Shown: piece after piece, positions 18,491-27,879 of the stretch
How the letters are laid out: the number at the start of each line of letters is the position of its first letter
Numbering within the stretch: position 1 is the first letter of the stretch
NCBI GenBank assembly: GCA_041662605.1
Contig: JBAZSD010000003.1
Coordinates: 186,001 to 250,000 of the forward strand
Reading direction: 5' to 3'
Source of the DNA: Desulfomonilaceae bacterium
GTDB lineage: Bacteria > Desulfobacterota > Desulfomonilia > Desulfomonilales > Desulfomonilaceae
Length of the DNA: 64,000 nucleotides
Notes under the pieces: generated by a model
What the model was told of the DNA's origin: nothing
The model's input: the letters and a program-made list of their open reading frames with translations, nothing else
Databases searched by the model: none
Program-made: the position numbers and the translations under genes

Positions 18491-18690
18491 TTAAATGAAG
18501 CTTGTCTTTCCCTCCCGGGCTCAATAGGGACTACGGGCGCGAAGCAGGGAATTATTTTTAGGATCTAATGCTCGTGGTTCCTGCCAATATTTATTCCAGT
18601 GTAATCCCATCGTGGACAACGGGCGCCAAGTGTGTGAACCAGCTCTCATGGTTTGACTGAGGGCGATTTTGTATTAAAGGAGAAGAAAAA
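18491..18690 (+). promoter_or_regulatory. Long 5' leader of the RNA-binding protein gene
   Basis: About 200 nt between the predicted start site and the GTG. It contains no convincing ORF and ends with the ribosome site AAAGGAGAAG. It has two separated ACGGGCGC motifs (about 18533 and 18619). Long leaders are common for RRM and cold-shock genes and could be a target of the encoded protein; that is inference. Confidence 0.4.
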
Positions 18691-19014
18691 GTGGCCGCTA
18701 TTAACATTTATGTCGGGAACCTGTCTTTTAACACCACAGAAGATCAGCTCAGAGAGCTTTTCGAAAGCTTTGGACAGGTAGAGTCCGCAACTATAATTTC
18801 CGACAAATTCACCGGACGCCCGCGAGGCTTTGGCTTCGTAAAGATGCCTGAACGAGAAGAGGGCCTGAAGGCCATTCAGGAGCTGGATTCCAAGGATTTT
18901 ATGGGTCGCAACATCAAAGTTAACGAGGCTCGTCCCAGAACCGATGGAGACAGAGGTGATCGACAAGGCGGAGGAGGAGGAGGTCGAGGTAAGGGGTCTG
19001 GTTGGCGTCAGTAG
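18691..19014 (+). CDS. Single-RRM RNA-binding protein with Gly-rich tail
   Basis: A 107-residue protein starting at GTG (AAAGGAGAAG ribosome site). One RNA-recognition motif fills residues 4-82 with RNP2 IYVGNL and RNP1 RGFGFVKM. The tail is Arg/Gly-rich (GDRGDRQGGGGGGRGKGSG), like the cyanobacterial Rbp and other bacterial RRM proteins induced by cold. It binds single-stranded RNA; targets unknown. Confidence 0.92.
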   Translation: MAAINIYVGNLSFNTTEDQLRELFESFGQVESATIISDKFTGRPRGFGFVKMPEREEGLKAIQELDSKDFMGRNIKVNEARPRTDGDRGDRQGGGGGGRGKGSGWRQ

Positions 19015-19035
19015 CGTGACATTCATGAATTTGGG

Positions 19036-19084
19036 ACTTTCCGGGGCTATTGGGCCTGTTCTTTAAATAGATTACCCGGAAAGT
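19036..19084 (+). terminator. Possible terminator hairpin after the RRM gene
   Basis: Inverted repeat ACTTTCCGGG (19036-19045) and CCCGGAAAGT (19075-19084) 20 bp downstream of the stop codon. The stem is strong but the loop is 29 nt and no T-run follows directly, so this is a moderate call. Confidence 0.4.
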
Positions 19085-19377
19085 TCTAGACCTAACTTTT
19101 CCACAAGATTTATTTACCTGCCATATAATTTCTTCTGCGCTGAACGTTGCGACTCAATCATGAGAACTTCCCAATGGGAATTTTCTCGACGTGACGACGA
19201 TATTTTGATAGCTTTCCATCATATGACATAATCGTCGATTTTGGGGGACCTTCGATAAATAGTTGGATTGGTCCATGGTAGAATATGGCGCTGCGAAAAT
19301 AATGCCAATTTCATGGGTTTCTAATCAAATTCTTTGAAGTCTCGCTCTAGCGAGGACCCCATAAAGGAGAACTTGGA
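19085..19377. other. Intergenic stretch without a recognised gene
   Basis: Between the RRM hairpin and the first ankyrin gene. It is AT-rich and presumably carries the ankyrin promoter, but I see no strong sigma-70 pair. The ribosome site AAAGGAGAA precedes the ATG at 19378. Confidence 0.4.
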
Positions 19378-19971
19378 ATGAGTGACAAATTACTGAGCGC
19401 TGCAACGTCGGGAAACCTGTCAGAACTCCGCGGTCTATTGGCTTCTGGGGCTGACGCCAATGTTCGGGACGCCTTCGGGTGGACTCCACTTATGTGGGCT
19501 GCTTCCATGGGATTTCACGAAGCGGTCAGGATGCTCATCCAAAATGGGGCGGACATGGACGCTGTGGATCAGTACGGCGCTACAGCTCTTATGAAGTCTG
19601 CAAGACGCGGTTTTTATGATGTAGCTCGCGTACTCCTCGAGGAAGGAGCTTCAGTAAACGCTGAAGATGAATTCGGTTGGACAGCTCTGATGCGGGCCGC
19701 CAGACGCGCTTACACTGATGTAGTCACGTTGCTGATTGATTTCGGCGCCAATATTGAAGAAGCTGACCAGTACGGGGCCACTGCTCTGATCATGGCCGCC
19801 TCCGAGGGTCACTTGGAAACGGTGAAGGTCTTGCTTGAAAAAGGGGCGGATCCTCATGCTCGGGACCGTAACAGTTGGACGGCGCTCATGTGGGCCCAGT
19901 CCATGAGGCACAATGATGTCGTAGCGATCCTCACTGATTATGAGAAGAAGGGCCGGAAAAAATCCCAATAG
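19378..19971 (+). CDS. Ankyrin-repeat protein 1
   Basis: 197 residues built almost wholly of about six 33-residue ankyrin repeats, no signal peptide, so cytoplasmic. Repeats alternate between two types: one with D-x-FGWT-x-LM and one with DQYGATALM, so the real unit is a 66-residue pair. The next gene is a paralog with the same alternation. It is a protein-protein interaction scaffold; no enzymatic domain is present. Confidence 0.92.
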   Translation: MSDKLLSAATSGNLSELRGLLASGADANVRDAFGWTPLMWAASMGFHEAVRMLIQNGADMDAVDQYGATALMKSARRGFYDVARVLLEEGASVNAEDEFGWTALMRAARRAYTDVVTLLIDFGANIEEADQYGATALIMAASEGHLETVKVLLEKGADPHARDRNSWTALMWAQSMRHNDVVAILTDYEKKGRKKSQ

Positions 19972-20044
19972 CCTGTTGACTCTTCTTCTCTTTAGCTATT
20001 GCCATGTATGACTCCGACCCAACGATTTTGGGAGGCGACCTCTA

Positions 20045-20716
20045 ATGGATGACAAGTTGTTGCGATTTTCCGCTGAGGGTGATCAGGAAAAGGTCGCCGC
20101 GCTCCTTGAGAAGGGAGCGAATCCTAACATTGGGGATGAATATGGCTACACCCCGCTGCTTCTGGCTGCGTCTGAAGGAAAAATCGAACTTGCGAGACTT
20201 CTCCTCACAAAAGGAGCGGACGTAAACGCAAGAGCCAGTTCAGGGTGGACCGCTGTCTTGTGGGCCTCTTCCATGGGCTACGCGGAAATGGTGCAATTGC
20301 TTGCGGAAAATGGAGCTGACTTGGAAGCTCGGGATCAATACGGGGCGACGGCGTTAATGAAAGCCTGCCGTCGTGGCCACTTGGATGTGGTCAAAGTATT
20401 GGTTGAAAAAGGAGCGAGCGTAAACTCAAAGGACGACTATGCGTGGACTCCGTTAATGAGGGCTTGCAGGAAAGGTTATTTCGAAATAATTAACGCATTG
20501 CTCGATCATGGGGCGGACCTGGAATCTCATGATCAGTATGGAGCGACTGCGTTAATAATCTCTGCTTCGGAATTTAACGTTAAAGCGGTCAAGATTCTTC
20601 TCGAAAGGGGCGCAGATCCAAACGCAGTAGACAGAAATGGCTGGACCGCTTTACGATGGGCAACGTCCATGGGATATGAGCCAATAGTAAAATTGTTCAG
20701 TCCTTGCGCTCACTGA
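20045..20716 (+). CDS. Ankyrin-repeat protein 2 (tandem paralog)
   Basis: 223 residues of ankyrin repeats, starting MDDKLLRFSAEGDQEKVAALLEKGA, parallel to MSDKLLSAATSGNLSELRGLLASGA of the gene 73 bp upstream. The same alternating GWT / DQYGATALM units occur in the same order, so the two genes arose by tandem duplication. One extra repeat relative to the first copy. Ribosome site GGGAGGCGACC just before the ATG. Confidence 0.92.
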   Translation: MDDKLLRFSAEGDQEKVAALLEKGANPNIGDEYGYTPLLLAASEGKIELARLLLTKGADVNARASSGWTAVLWASSMGYAEMVQLLAENGADLEARDQYGATALMKACRRGHLDVVKVLVEKGASVNSKDDYAWTPLMRACRKGYFEIINALLDHGADLESHDQYGATALIISASEFNVKAVKILLERGADPNAVDRNGWTALRWATSMGYEPIVKLFSPCAH

Positions 20717-20734
20717 AAAACAGAAGACCTTCAC

Positions 20735-22045
20735 TTAAACTTCGGTTTGTCGTTCGTCCATTACTCTTCTGGCCTTTCCAGCGCTACGCGGTATGGAACC
20801 TCTCGGAAGAATCGACACAGGAGACTTGATCCCCACTATTTGCCGTATCTTTTCAGCGATCTTTCGCGCAAAGTCTTCAATCTTGTCTGCCCCACTTTCA
20901 TAAAACTCCGCCTTAAGTTCGGTTTCAACAACAATTGAATCAGCATATCCTTTTTTTCGCAATCGGATCTGGTATATGGGCTCTACAAAATCAAACGTCA
21001 TTAGAGCAGTTTCGATCTGCGATGGAAAAACATTGACCCCGCTAATTATCATGACATCGTCGGTGCGACCCATTACCTTGTCCATTGTGACAAGAGTTCT
21101 CCCACATCCACACTTGATTCTTTTTAGCGAGCAAATATCACGAGTTCTGTACCGGACAAGAGGCATAGCTTGCCGCTTCAAAGCCGTCAAGACCAGCTCT
21201 CCTCTTTTGCCGTCTTCCAATACTTCCAAAGATACCGGATCCACTATTTCAGGATATATGTGATCTTCATTTATATGCAACTTTTGATATTCACAATTGA
21301 ACGCTACTCCAGGCCCCATCATCTCGGTCAACCCGTAATGTTCATAAGCTCTGAACCCACCTCTTTCCTGAATTTCAGATCTCATTTGCTCAGTCCATGG
21401 TTCCGCTCCAAAGTGGCCGGTCTTTAACTTCAGTTTCTTTAAATCAATCCCCATTGAATCGGCACGTTCAAATATGGTCTGCACATAGGAGGCCGTACAT
21501 GTGAGAGCGGTTGTTCCAAGATCACGCATCAGCGTTATCTGGCGCTCAGTCATACCAACTCCAGATGGAATTATCACACATCCTATTCTCGTGGCTCCTT
21601 GGAGAAATCCCATGCCACCGGTGAAAAGTCCCATGCCATTGGCGTTTTGGAAAACACTGTCCGGCCGTACTTCCTGAGCCCATAATCCTCGAGCCATGCA
21701 TTCGGTCCATTGATCCAGGTCGTGCTCAGTATAGAATCCCAGCCCAGGCTTTCCCGTGGTACCTGAAGACGCATGGATTCTAACCAGGTGGCCTTTTTCA
21801 ACGGCGCTCATTCCGAATGGATAATTGTCACTCAGATCCTTTTTGAGAGTAAAAGGAAATTTCATAATATCCTTGAGAGCCTTAAGATCTGTAGGTTTTA
21901 TCCGGAATTTGTCGAAAAGTTGCCGGTAAAATGGAATCCTGTCGTAAACATACTGTATCTGCCGTTTCATTCTTTCAAATTGCAGAGCCTTCTTGTCAAC
22001 GTCTGTCATGGATTCATGTTGTTCATCCCAATATTTTCCAGCCAT
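20735..22045 (-). CDS. paaK: Phenylacetate-CoA ligase
   Basis: 436 residues, the normal PaaK length. The AMP-binding P-loop IHASSGTTGKPGLGFYT is near residue 90, EHYGLTEMMGPGVAFNCE near 235 and the C-terminal domain GRTDDVMIISGVNVFPSQIE near 330. It activates phenylacetate or a related aryl acid with ATP and CoA. It is monocistronic here, facing the ankyrin genes. Confidence 0.93.
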   Translation of the reverse strand: MAGKYWDEQHESMTDVDKKALQFERMKRQIQYVYDRIPFYRQLFDKFRIKPTDLKALKDIMKFPFTLKKDLSDNYPFGMSAVEKGHLVRIHASSGTTGKPGLGFYTEHDLDQWTECMARGLWAQEVRPDSVFQNANGMGLFTGGMGFLQGATRIGCVIIPSGVGMTERQITLMRDLGTTALTCTASYVQTIFERADSMGIDLKKLKLKTGHFGAEPWTEQMRSEIQERGGFRAYEHYGLTEMMGPGVAFNCEYQKLHINEDHIYPEIVDPVSLEVLEDGKRGELVLTALKRQAMPLVRYRTRDICSLKRIKCGCGRTLVTMDKVMGRTDDVMIISGVNVFPSQIETALMTFDFVEPIYQIRLRKKGYADSIVVETELKAEFYESGADKIEDFARKIAEKIRQIVGIKSPVSILPRGSIPRSAGKARRVMDERQTEV

Positions 22046-22249
22046 TGCTGCTCCTCGCTTTTCTGTCCATCAAAAGCGTTGAACTTACAATCTGAGTTCC
22101 CATGTGTCAATCCGCCGGTTTCACATGGTGATGAAGAATGCTTATCACGGGCCGTTGTCGCAAGAGATTGTCCGATTTTTCAAGATATTCCATTAATGTC
22201 TGTCGAGGGCTATTATATTTTATAGGCCTTCTCTTTATGGGGATTTCGC

Positions 22250-23593
22250 ATGTTAAGCTTCTACTGGATGGTGTTTGCCTTGTTCGTGATTCTTCTGGTA
22301 GCCCAGTGGACCGTATTCTTCTGCGTGAGAAATTATATATTGGCTCGTCCAAGTTTTAGGATCCGTCCAAGACATTTAGCCTATTTCGTATTCTCGGTCG
22401 CAGCAAATCTCTTAATGGCAATATTGTCCATTAACGCCTCATGGTCTGCTCCGGACTCCATGTTAAGACAGTCATTGAGCGTGAGCTATTTTTTTTATCT
22501 AGGCTTGTGCCTTTGTCTTTTCCTTTTTTTCGTGGCCTTAGCCGGATTTTACTCGATTTTTCACGTAGTAAGAGTAGGGCATCGGGCGGCAAAATCTATG
22601 ATCGACGGAAACCTCACGGAGTTGCGGGCGGAAACCAAAACAGACCATTCTGTTACTCAGGTTTCCAGCCTATCCGATCCTACTGGGGATCAAACGCAGA
22701 TCAAGTTGTCTCGTCGCGCCTTCATGAGATACACCGCTTCCACAGGAGCGCTCGCGATCGTGTCCTCCGGGTCTTATGGCTTGATAGAAGCGTTTGAGAC
22801 CCCAAGAGTAAATATCCTTAAATTTTCGGATCCTTCTCTTGACGGACTTTCAAGATCGGTGAACATTATCCAAATTACGGATCTCCATTTTGGAATGTTT
22901 TATTCAGAGTCAGCTCTCAGAGATCTCATCAGAAGACTTAATTCCATCGAAGCTGACGCTGTCGTCGTGACCGGGGATATTTTTCATTCCCCTATGACCC
23001 CGGTTGAACCGGTCGGCCCAATGTTACGCAATCTAAGAAAACGGCCATGGGGAAATTTCGCAGTAATGGGAAACCATGATTTCTACGCGGGGGTTCATCG
23101 TTCTGTAAAGACAATTCAAGACGGTGGGATCAGGCTTCTTAGAAATGAATGGATGACGTTTGATGAGGGAGAAACGAAAATTCATCTGGGCGGTATTGAT
23201 GATCCCAGGGTAAACTGGCTCACGGGTAAAGAAATTCCGAATTTCCATGAGTTCATAAGAAAGAAACCTCGGGCGCCCGGCTTCTATATATTGCTGAGCC
23301 ATCGTCCTGTTGTTTTTCCTCTGGCGGTTAAATCCGGCATCAACTTGACATTAGCTGGACACACGCACGGTGGGCAGTTCACAATCCCAGCGCCCGGGTC
23401 AGATAGACCGTGGAGCCTTGCAGGGCTGGTATCTCCCTACACTTTGGGCTTGTATGAATCAGGACAGTCCCGCATGTATCTCAATAGGGGGGTTGGGCTC
23501 ACATTTGTACCGGCCAGGATCAATTGTCCTCCGGAAATAGCGTTAATACGACTCGAACCGCCGGGGAAGTCCGTTGCTAATACGATGGGTTAG
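22250..23593 (+). CDS. Membrane-anchored metallophosphoesterase (YkuE/YaeI-like)
   Basis: 447 residues. The first 120 residues contain about four hydrophobic helices. A twin-arginine-like stretch (LSRRAFMRYTASTGALAIVSSG) sits at about 150 and is followed by a calcineurin-type phosphoesterase domain with DLHFG, GDIFHS, GNHDFY, LSHRP and GHTHGGQ, all metal ligands present. Family members hydrolyse phospholipid headgroups such as UDP-diacylglucosamine outside the membrane or nucleotides; the substrate is unknown. Confidence 0.88.
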   Translation: MLSFYWMVFALFVILLVAQWTVFFCVRNYILARPSFRIRPRHLAYFVFSVAANLLMAILSINASWSAPDSMLRQSLSVSYFFYLGLCLCLFLFFVALAGFYSIFHVVRVGHRAAKSMIDGNLTELRAETKTDHSVTQVSSLSDPTGDQTQIKLSRRAFMRYTASTGALAIVSSGSYGLIEAFETPRVNILKFSDPSLDGLSRSVNIIQITDLHFGMFYSESALRDLIRRLNSIEADAVVVTGDIFHSPMTPVEPVGPMLRNLRKRPWGNFAVMGNHDFYAGVHRSVKTIQDGGIRLLRNEWMTFDEGETKIHLGGIDDPRVNWLTGKEIPNFHEFIRKKPRAPGFYILLSHRPVVFPLAVKSGINLTLAGHTHGGQFTIPAPGSDRPWSLAGLVSPYTLGLYESGQSRMYLNRGVGLTFVPARINCPPEIALIRLEPPGKSVANTMG

Positions 23594-23612
23594 ATGATGG
23601 GAGAAAGTGTAA

Positions 23613-23882
23613 TTGGGTACACAATCACATAATTCAAGGCATTTAGAATTGATTTCCGATGGTTGGGAAAGGCGGTTTACAGCGGAAGATCCACGTTTCA
23701 CCGAGATGAAAGATTACTACGAATCCCTTGGGTTCGAAACATTAGTGGCGGACGGGGCAATAGGCGAAGAAACCGAATGCAGGAGTTGCTTGGATGAGCA
23801 GGGTATTGAAGGCAGGTACATGACTCTTTACACCAGAGGAGATAAATCTGACCGAGTCTCGGGTGATGATGACATGTTCTGA
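23613..23882 (+). CDS. Hypothetical small acidic protein
   Basis: 89 residues from a TTG at 23613 (GGGAGAAAG upstream). Sequence HLELISDGWERRFTAEDPRFTEMKDYYESLGFETLVADGA, two Cys in ECRSCLD. The start is uncertain. It follows the phosphoesterase gene by 19 bp and could be co-transcribed. No family is recognised with confidence. Confidence 0.6.
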   Translation: MGTQSHNSRHLELISDGWERRFTAEDPRFTEMKDYYESLGFETLVADGAIGEETECRSCLDEQGIEGRYMTLYTRGDKSDRVSGDDDMF

Positions 23883-24043
23883 TCATGATGGGGTTGGTAA
23901 AACCTTGAGCGCTTCATCCACTTCTAGGATTTACCACTTGCGTTCATTTCATAGCGAAAAAGAGTGTCCAAAGGAAATTTGGTAATTTTTTCCCTTGAAC
24001 TTGAACGAATTTTATAAGAGGTATATTAATTAGGGTTGGTCAA

Positions 24044-24634
24044 ATGAGAATTATTTCCGGAAGTCTTAAAGGCCTACGGTTACCTCTCCACGCGCGAGCC
24101 CAAACAAGGCCGACATCAGAAAGGGTCCGGGAAGCTCTTTTCAGTGTTCTCGGTAACCATGTGAGGGGCATTCGAGCGCTGGATTTGTTCGCTGGTTCTG
24201 GTTCTTTGGGATTGGAAGCCCTTAGTCGCGGAGCAAAGAGCATAGTTTTTGTGGAAAAGGACAAGCGATTGGTCAAGAACCTGGTTGAATTCTCTCGACA
24301 CAACAAGCTGATCGATGAGGTAGAAGTTCTGAATATGGACGCCGATCAAGCATTGAGTGTTCTTGCTTCTCGTAAAGACCAGTTTGACGCAATTTTCCTG
24401 GATCCTCCTTATGATAGCGATTGGATTGTGAGGTTGTTCTCAAACAGTTCGTTTATCAAACTATTGTCTCCCAACGGATTGCTGATAATAGAGAGATTCA
24501 AGATCAACGGCGAGGTGGAGAATTTTCAGGAGGTCGGTCTGGAAAAGACATTTTTTAGGAATTATGGTTCGTCCGTAGTTGAAATATTCGCATCAATAAG
24601 ATCGGAGTCGAAATCAAATTTGGAGTCCAACTGA
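24044..24634 (+). CDS. rsmD: 16S rRNA (guanine966-N2)-methyltransferase
   Basis: 196 residues. MRIISGSLKGLRLPL start, SAM site ALDLFAGSGSLGLEALSRGA and catalytic DPPYDSDW are diagnostic of RsmD. It methylates G966 of 16S rRNA. The classical rsmD-coaD pairing is preserved (4-bp gap). Confidence 0.95.
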   Translation: MRIISGSLKGLRLPLHARAQTRPTSERVREALFSVLGNHVRGIRALDLFAGSGSLGLEALSRGAKSIVFVEKDKRLVKNLVEFSRHNKLIDEVEVLNMDADQALSVLASRKDQFDAIFLDPPYDSDWIVRLFSNSSFIKLLSPNGLLIIERFKINGEVENFQEVGLEKTFFRNYGSSVVEIFASIRSESKSNLESN

Positions 24635-24638
24635 AGTT

Positions 24639-25163
24639 ATGAGGAAAAAAACAGCAATATATCCGGGTACGTTTGATCCTTTTCACAATGGGCATTTGGA
24701 AATCATTCACCGGGCGCTGGGCGCATTTGATCAGATCATAGTCGCTCTGGGGCTAAACCCTGAAAAGGAGACACTCTTTTCGCTGGAAGAACGACTAGAC
24801 ATGATTCGCAACAGTGTGAATGGTGATCCCCGCATTCAGATCGATTGTTTTGAAGGATTGCTGGTCAGGTACGCTGAAAAAAAGAAAGCTTGTGCAATAA
24901 TTCGAGGATTAAGAGCGGTTTCAGACTTTGAATACGAATTCCAACTCGCTCTGATGAATAGAAAGCTGAGTCGAAAGATTGAAACCTACTTTCTCATGAC
25001 CGCCCACAGGTATCTATATGTAAGTTCTAGGATAATAAAGGCCACCGTATATGCGGGCGGTTCCCCGGAGGGCCTGGTCCCGGAGTATGTATTGAAAATT
25101 CTTAAAGAAAAGTTTCCTATTGGTCGAAGCAGCCATGGGACAAGAAATAAGAGCAGGAGTTAA
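24639..25163 (+). CDS. coaD: Phosphopantetheine adenylyltransferase
   Basis: 174 residues. YPGTFDPFHNGHLEII contains the nucleotidyltransferase HxGH motif, RGLRAVSDFEYEFQLALMNRKL is the CoaD core and SSRIIKATVYAGG the conserved end. It makes dephospho-CoA from phosphopantetheine and ATP. It is coupled to rsmD upstream and abuts the aminotransferase gene. Confidence 0.96.
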   Translation: MRKKTAIYPGTFDPFHNGHLEIIHRALGAFDQIIVALGLNPEKETLFSLEERLDMIRNSVNGDPRIQIDCFEGLLVRYAEKKKACAIIRGLRAVSDFEYEFQLALMNRKLSRKIETYFLMTAHRYLYVSSRIIKATVYAGGSPEGLVPEYVLKILKEKFPIGRSSHGTRNKSRS

Positions 25164-25164
25164 G

Positions 25165-26361
25165 ATGAACAAAATACTATCCGAGAGAGCCGCTGAACTT
25201 AAACCTTCAGCTACTCTAGCAATATCCGCCAAGGAAAAGGAATTGAAGAGTCAAGGCGTTGATGTAATTGGATTCGGAGCTGGTGAACCGGACTTTCCCA
25301 CTCCCTTGAGAATTCGTGAAGCCGCCAAGAGATCTCTTGATAGAGGCGAGACCTTCTACACGCCGGTTCCCGGAACCTTGGAACTGCGAAAGGCCGTGGT
25401 CCGGAGGTTCCAGGAAGATTATGAACTTGGCTACAAGCCGGAAAATATTGTCGTTTCCTGTGGCGCGAAACATAGCCTGTATAACATATTCCAGGCGATT
25501 GTAAATCCAGGGGACGAGATTATATGCCCTTCCCCTTACTGGGTTTCGTACCCGGAAATGATATCGCTCGCTGGTGGCAGACCAATAATAGTGGAAGCCT
25601 TTGAAGAAAACATGTTTGAGCCCAATCTGGAGACGATTCGATCTCGAATCACTCCTTCTACCAAAGCCATTATTCTTAATTATCCATCAAATCCGACCGG
25701 TGTCATGTATTCAAAGGAATTTCTTGAACAACTCGCCACCATCATAGCCGAAAAAAATATCCTCGTAATTTCGGACGAGATATATGACAAGCTCCTTTTC
25801 GACGGAAAGAAATATACGCCATTCGCTACTCTGCCTGGGATGAAATCTCGAACTATCACCGTCAACGGGGTATCGAAAACTTATGCGATGACAGGCCTCC
25901 GCATTGGATATCTGGGGACAGACATCATGGATGTTGTAAAGGCCGTTACTAACATTCAAAGCCAGTCTACCTCCAATCCCAGCAATACTGCCCAGGCGGC
26001 GGCAGTTGAAGCCCTTACAGGCCCACAGTTGGAAGTTTCTGAAATGCGCTCGATTTTTGAGCGTCGCAGAGACTTGATGGTAAAGCTTGTGAACCAGATC
26101 CCAGGGCTTTCTGTGCCAAAACCTGACGGAGCGTTCTACGCTTTTGTCAACATCTCCAAGCTGCTTGGAAAAACCGGGATTTCCAATTCAAGCGATTTTG
26201 CGGGGTACCTCCTGGAAAAACACCATGTGGCGTGCGTCCCAGGCGGCCCTTTTGGTTCTGATAACCATGTTCGGCTATCTTTCGCTACAAAGGAAGAAAC
26301 TATAGTAGAAGGCATGAAGAGGATAGGATTGGCATGCGCCGAGATAACTAATGGTAGATAA
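25165..26361 (+). CDS. Class I pyridoxal-phosphate aminotransferase (aspartate aminotransferase-like)
   Basis: 398 residues from the ATG at 25165 (GCAGGAG ribosome site); the frame opens earlier within coaD. Fold-type I marks are NYPSNPTGVMYS, SDEIYDKLLFDG and the PLP lysine in VNGVSKTYAMTGLRIGYLG. It resembles the Ib-subgroup AspC of thermophiles and delta-proteobacteria. Its 3' end overlaps surE by 11 nt. Confidence 0.93.
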   Translation: MNKILSERAAELKPSATLAISAKEKELKSQGVDVIGFGAGEPDFPTPLRIREAAKRSLDRGETFYTPVPGTLELRKAVVRRFQEDYELGYKPENIVVSCGAKHSLYNIFQAIVNPGDEIICPSPYWVSYPEMISLAGGRPIIVEAFEENMFEPNLETIRSRITPSTKAIILNYPSNPTGVMYSKEFLEQLATIIAEKNILVISDEIYDKLLFDGKKYTPFATLPGMKSRTITVNGVSKTYAMTGLRIGYLGTDIMDVVKAVTNIQSQSTSNPSNTAQAAAVEALTGPQLEVSEMRSIFERRRDLMVKLVNQIPGLSVPKPDGAFYAFVNISKLLGKTGISNSSDFAGYLLEKHHVACVPGGPFGSDNHVRLSFATKEETIVEGMKRIGLACAEITNGR

Positions 26362-27124
26362 ACGGCCCTTAATTCTTTTAACAAACGACGACGGTATTCA
26401 TGCTGAAGGATTGCGTCGACTCAAGGAGGTTTCAGAGACGCTGGGAGAGGTAATCATAGTCGCTCCTAACACCGAACAAAGCGCTGTTGGACACTCCATA
26501 ACTTTGTATGATCCAATAAAGGCGCATGAAGTTTACAAGCACGGGGCTTTTTACGGCTACGCGATCGGAGGAACCCCCGCCGATTCCGTAAAGTTAGCCA
26601 TGCATTACCTTCTACCTCGTAAACCTGATCTGGTCATATCCGGGATAAACAACGGGGCGAATCTTGGAATAAACGTTTTGTATTCCGGCACAGTATCCGC
26701 GGCTACAGAGGCCGCCATCCTGGGCGCTCCAGCCTTGGCCGTGTCAGTAGCAGCAAAGAAAAATCCTCCATTTAATTCGGTATTTCCTTTTGTGAAGAAA
26801 ATAGCGTCATGGGTTCTTGCGAATCGTCTTCCGCAAGGCGTCGCGCTAAATGTTAACGTGCCTGCTTTACCCCACGACAAAATTAAAGGAATCAGGATAA
26901 CCCGACAGTCATTATTAAGATTTCATGAAACCTTTGAGAGGAGAGAAGACCCCAGAGGGGATTTCTATTACTGGCTATCCGGAGAATCAACCCCTGATGT
27001 AGCGGACGATGGAGTCGACATTGTCTGTTTAAGACAAGGATACGTTTCCGTGACACCGCTCTTTTACGATTTAACCGCTCACAAGCATACAGAAAATTTA
27101 GCATGTCTATTCAAAAAGATTTAG
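26351..27124 (+). CDS. surE: 5'-nucleotidase SurE
   Basis: 257 residues. LLTNDDGIHAEGLRRL at the start, VAPNTEQSAVGHSITL, GTPADSVKLA and SGINNGANLGINVLYSGTVSAATEAA are the SurE signature. It is a divalent-metal 5'-/3'-nucleotidase linked to stationary-phase survival. It overlaps the aminotransferase and rnc genes on both sides. Confidence 0.95.
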   Translation: MVDKRPLILLTNDDGIHAEGLRRLKEVSETLGEVIIVAPNTEQSAVGHSITLYDPIKAHEVYKHGAFYGYAIGGTPADSVKLAMHYLLPRKPDLVISGINNGANLGINVLYSGTVSAATEAAILGAPALAVSVAAKKNPPFNSVFPFVKKIASWVLANRLPQGVALNVNVPALPHDKIKGIRITRQSLLRFHETFERREDPRGDFYYWLSGESTPDVADDGVDIVCLRQGYVSVTPLFYDLTAHKHTENLACLFKKI

Positions 27125-27834
27125 ATTCGTCATTGTCTCCCGAAGAATTAGTGGAGATTGAGTCAGCCTTAGGGTACAAATTTAAAGATCCGGCTCTATT
27201 GCTCAACGCTTTAATCCGTAGAAGCTTCTGGCACGAAAACCGTTCAACGTGCGCTGATAATAACGAAAGAATGGAATTTCTGGGCGATTCTGTCCTGAAT
27301 CTGGTAATAGCTCATATCCTCTATACAGATTTCCCTGACGCTCCGGAAGGACAACTCCAGAAAAAAAGAGCCAGCCTTGTGAGGCAAAACGCATTGGCCA
27401 GAATTATGCGACAGATCGGTTTGGCCAAACACATCCGAATGGGTAAAGGCGATGAGATTTCGGGTTGTAGAGAGAGAAATTCAATATTAGCCGACACCGT
27501 TGAAGCCATCATCGCTGCAGTTTTCCTGGATGGCGGCTATCACTGCGGTGAAGAATTCATCACTACCCACTTCCGGTTGATGTTAGAAAACCTTCGAGAT
27601 TCCAGAAACTTCGACGATCCAAAAAGTCTGTTGCAGGAGAAATCACAGGCTAAGCTTGGAATGACACCGTCCTACGTCCTATTGGAAGAAACGGGCGAGG
27701 AGCATGCCCGGACATTTAGAATGGGGGTCGTCCTAGGTGAAAATGTAGTCGCTGAAGGACAGGGTCCCAATAAAAAAGAAGCGGCGCAAGTCGCCGCTAA
27801 TCGCGCTCTTTCCGATCTCCAATGGCCTTCCTAA
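27103..27834 (+). CDS. rnc: Ribonuclease III
   Basis: 243 residues. The catalytic signature NERMEFLGDSVLNLVIA is near residue 48, the second acidic cluster is ADTVEAIIAAVFLDGGY, and the C-terminal double-strand RNA-binding domain ends GPNKKEAAQVAANRALSDL. It processes rRNA and double-stranded RNA. It overlaps surE by 22 nt. A short hairpin (27839-27857) follows directly. Confidence 0.96.
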   Translation: MSIQKDLDSSLSPEELVEIESALGYKFKDPALLLNALIRRSFWHENRSTCADNNERMEFLGDSVLNLVIAHILYTDFPDAPEGQLQKKRASLVRQNALARIMRQIGLAKHIRMGKGDEISGCRERNSILADTVEAIIAAVFLDGGYHCGEEFITTHFRLMLENLRDSRNFDDPKSLLQEKSQAKLGMTPSYVLLEETGEEHARTFRMGVVLGENVVAEGQGPNKKEAAQVAANRALSDLQWPS

Positions 27835-27838
27835 CGCG

Positions 27839-27857
27839 GCTGTGGTAATCCCACAGC
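27839..27857 (+). terminator. Hairpin between rnc and the superoxide dismutase gene
   Basis: Stem GCTGTGG / CCACAGC with a 5-nt loop, starting 4 bp after the rnc stop. No T-run follows, so it may be an attenuating or processing structure and not a full terminator. Confidence 0.4.
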
Positions 27858-27879
27858 TCAAAACAGAAAGGATTAAGTC

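Noticed and set aside
24040..24349. Minus-strand ORFs within rsmD
   Set aside because: Antisense shadows of a well-conserved gene.
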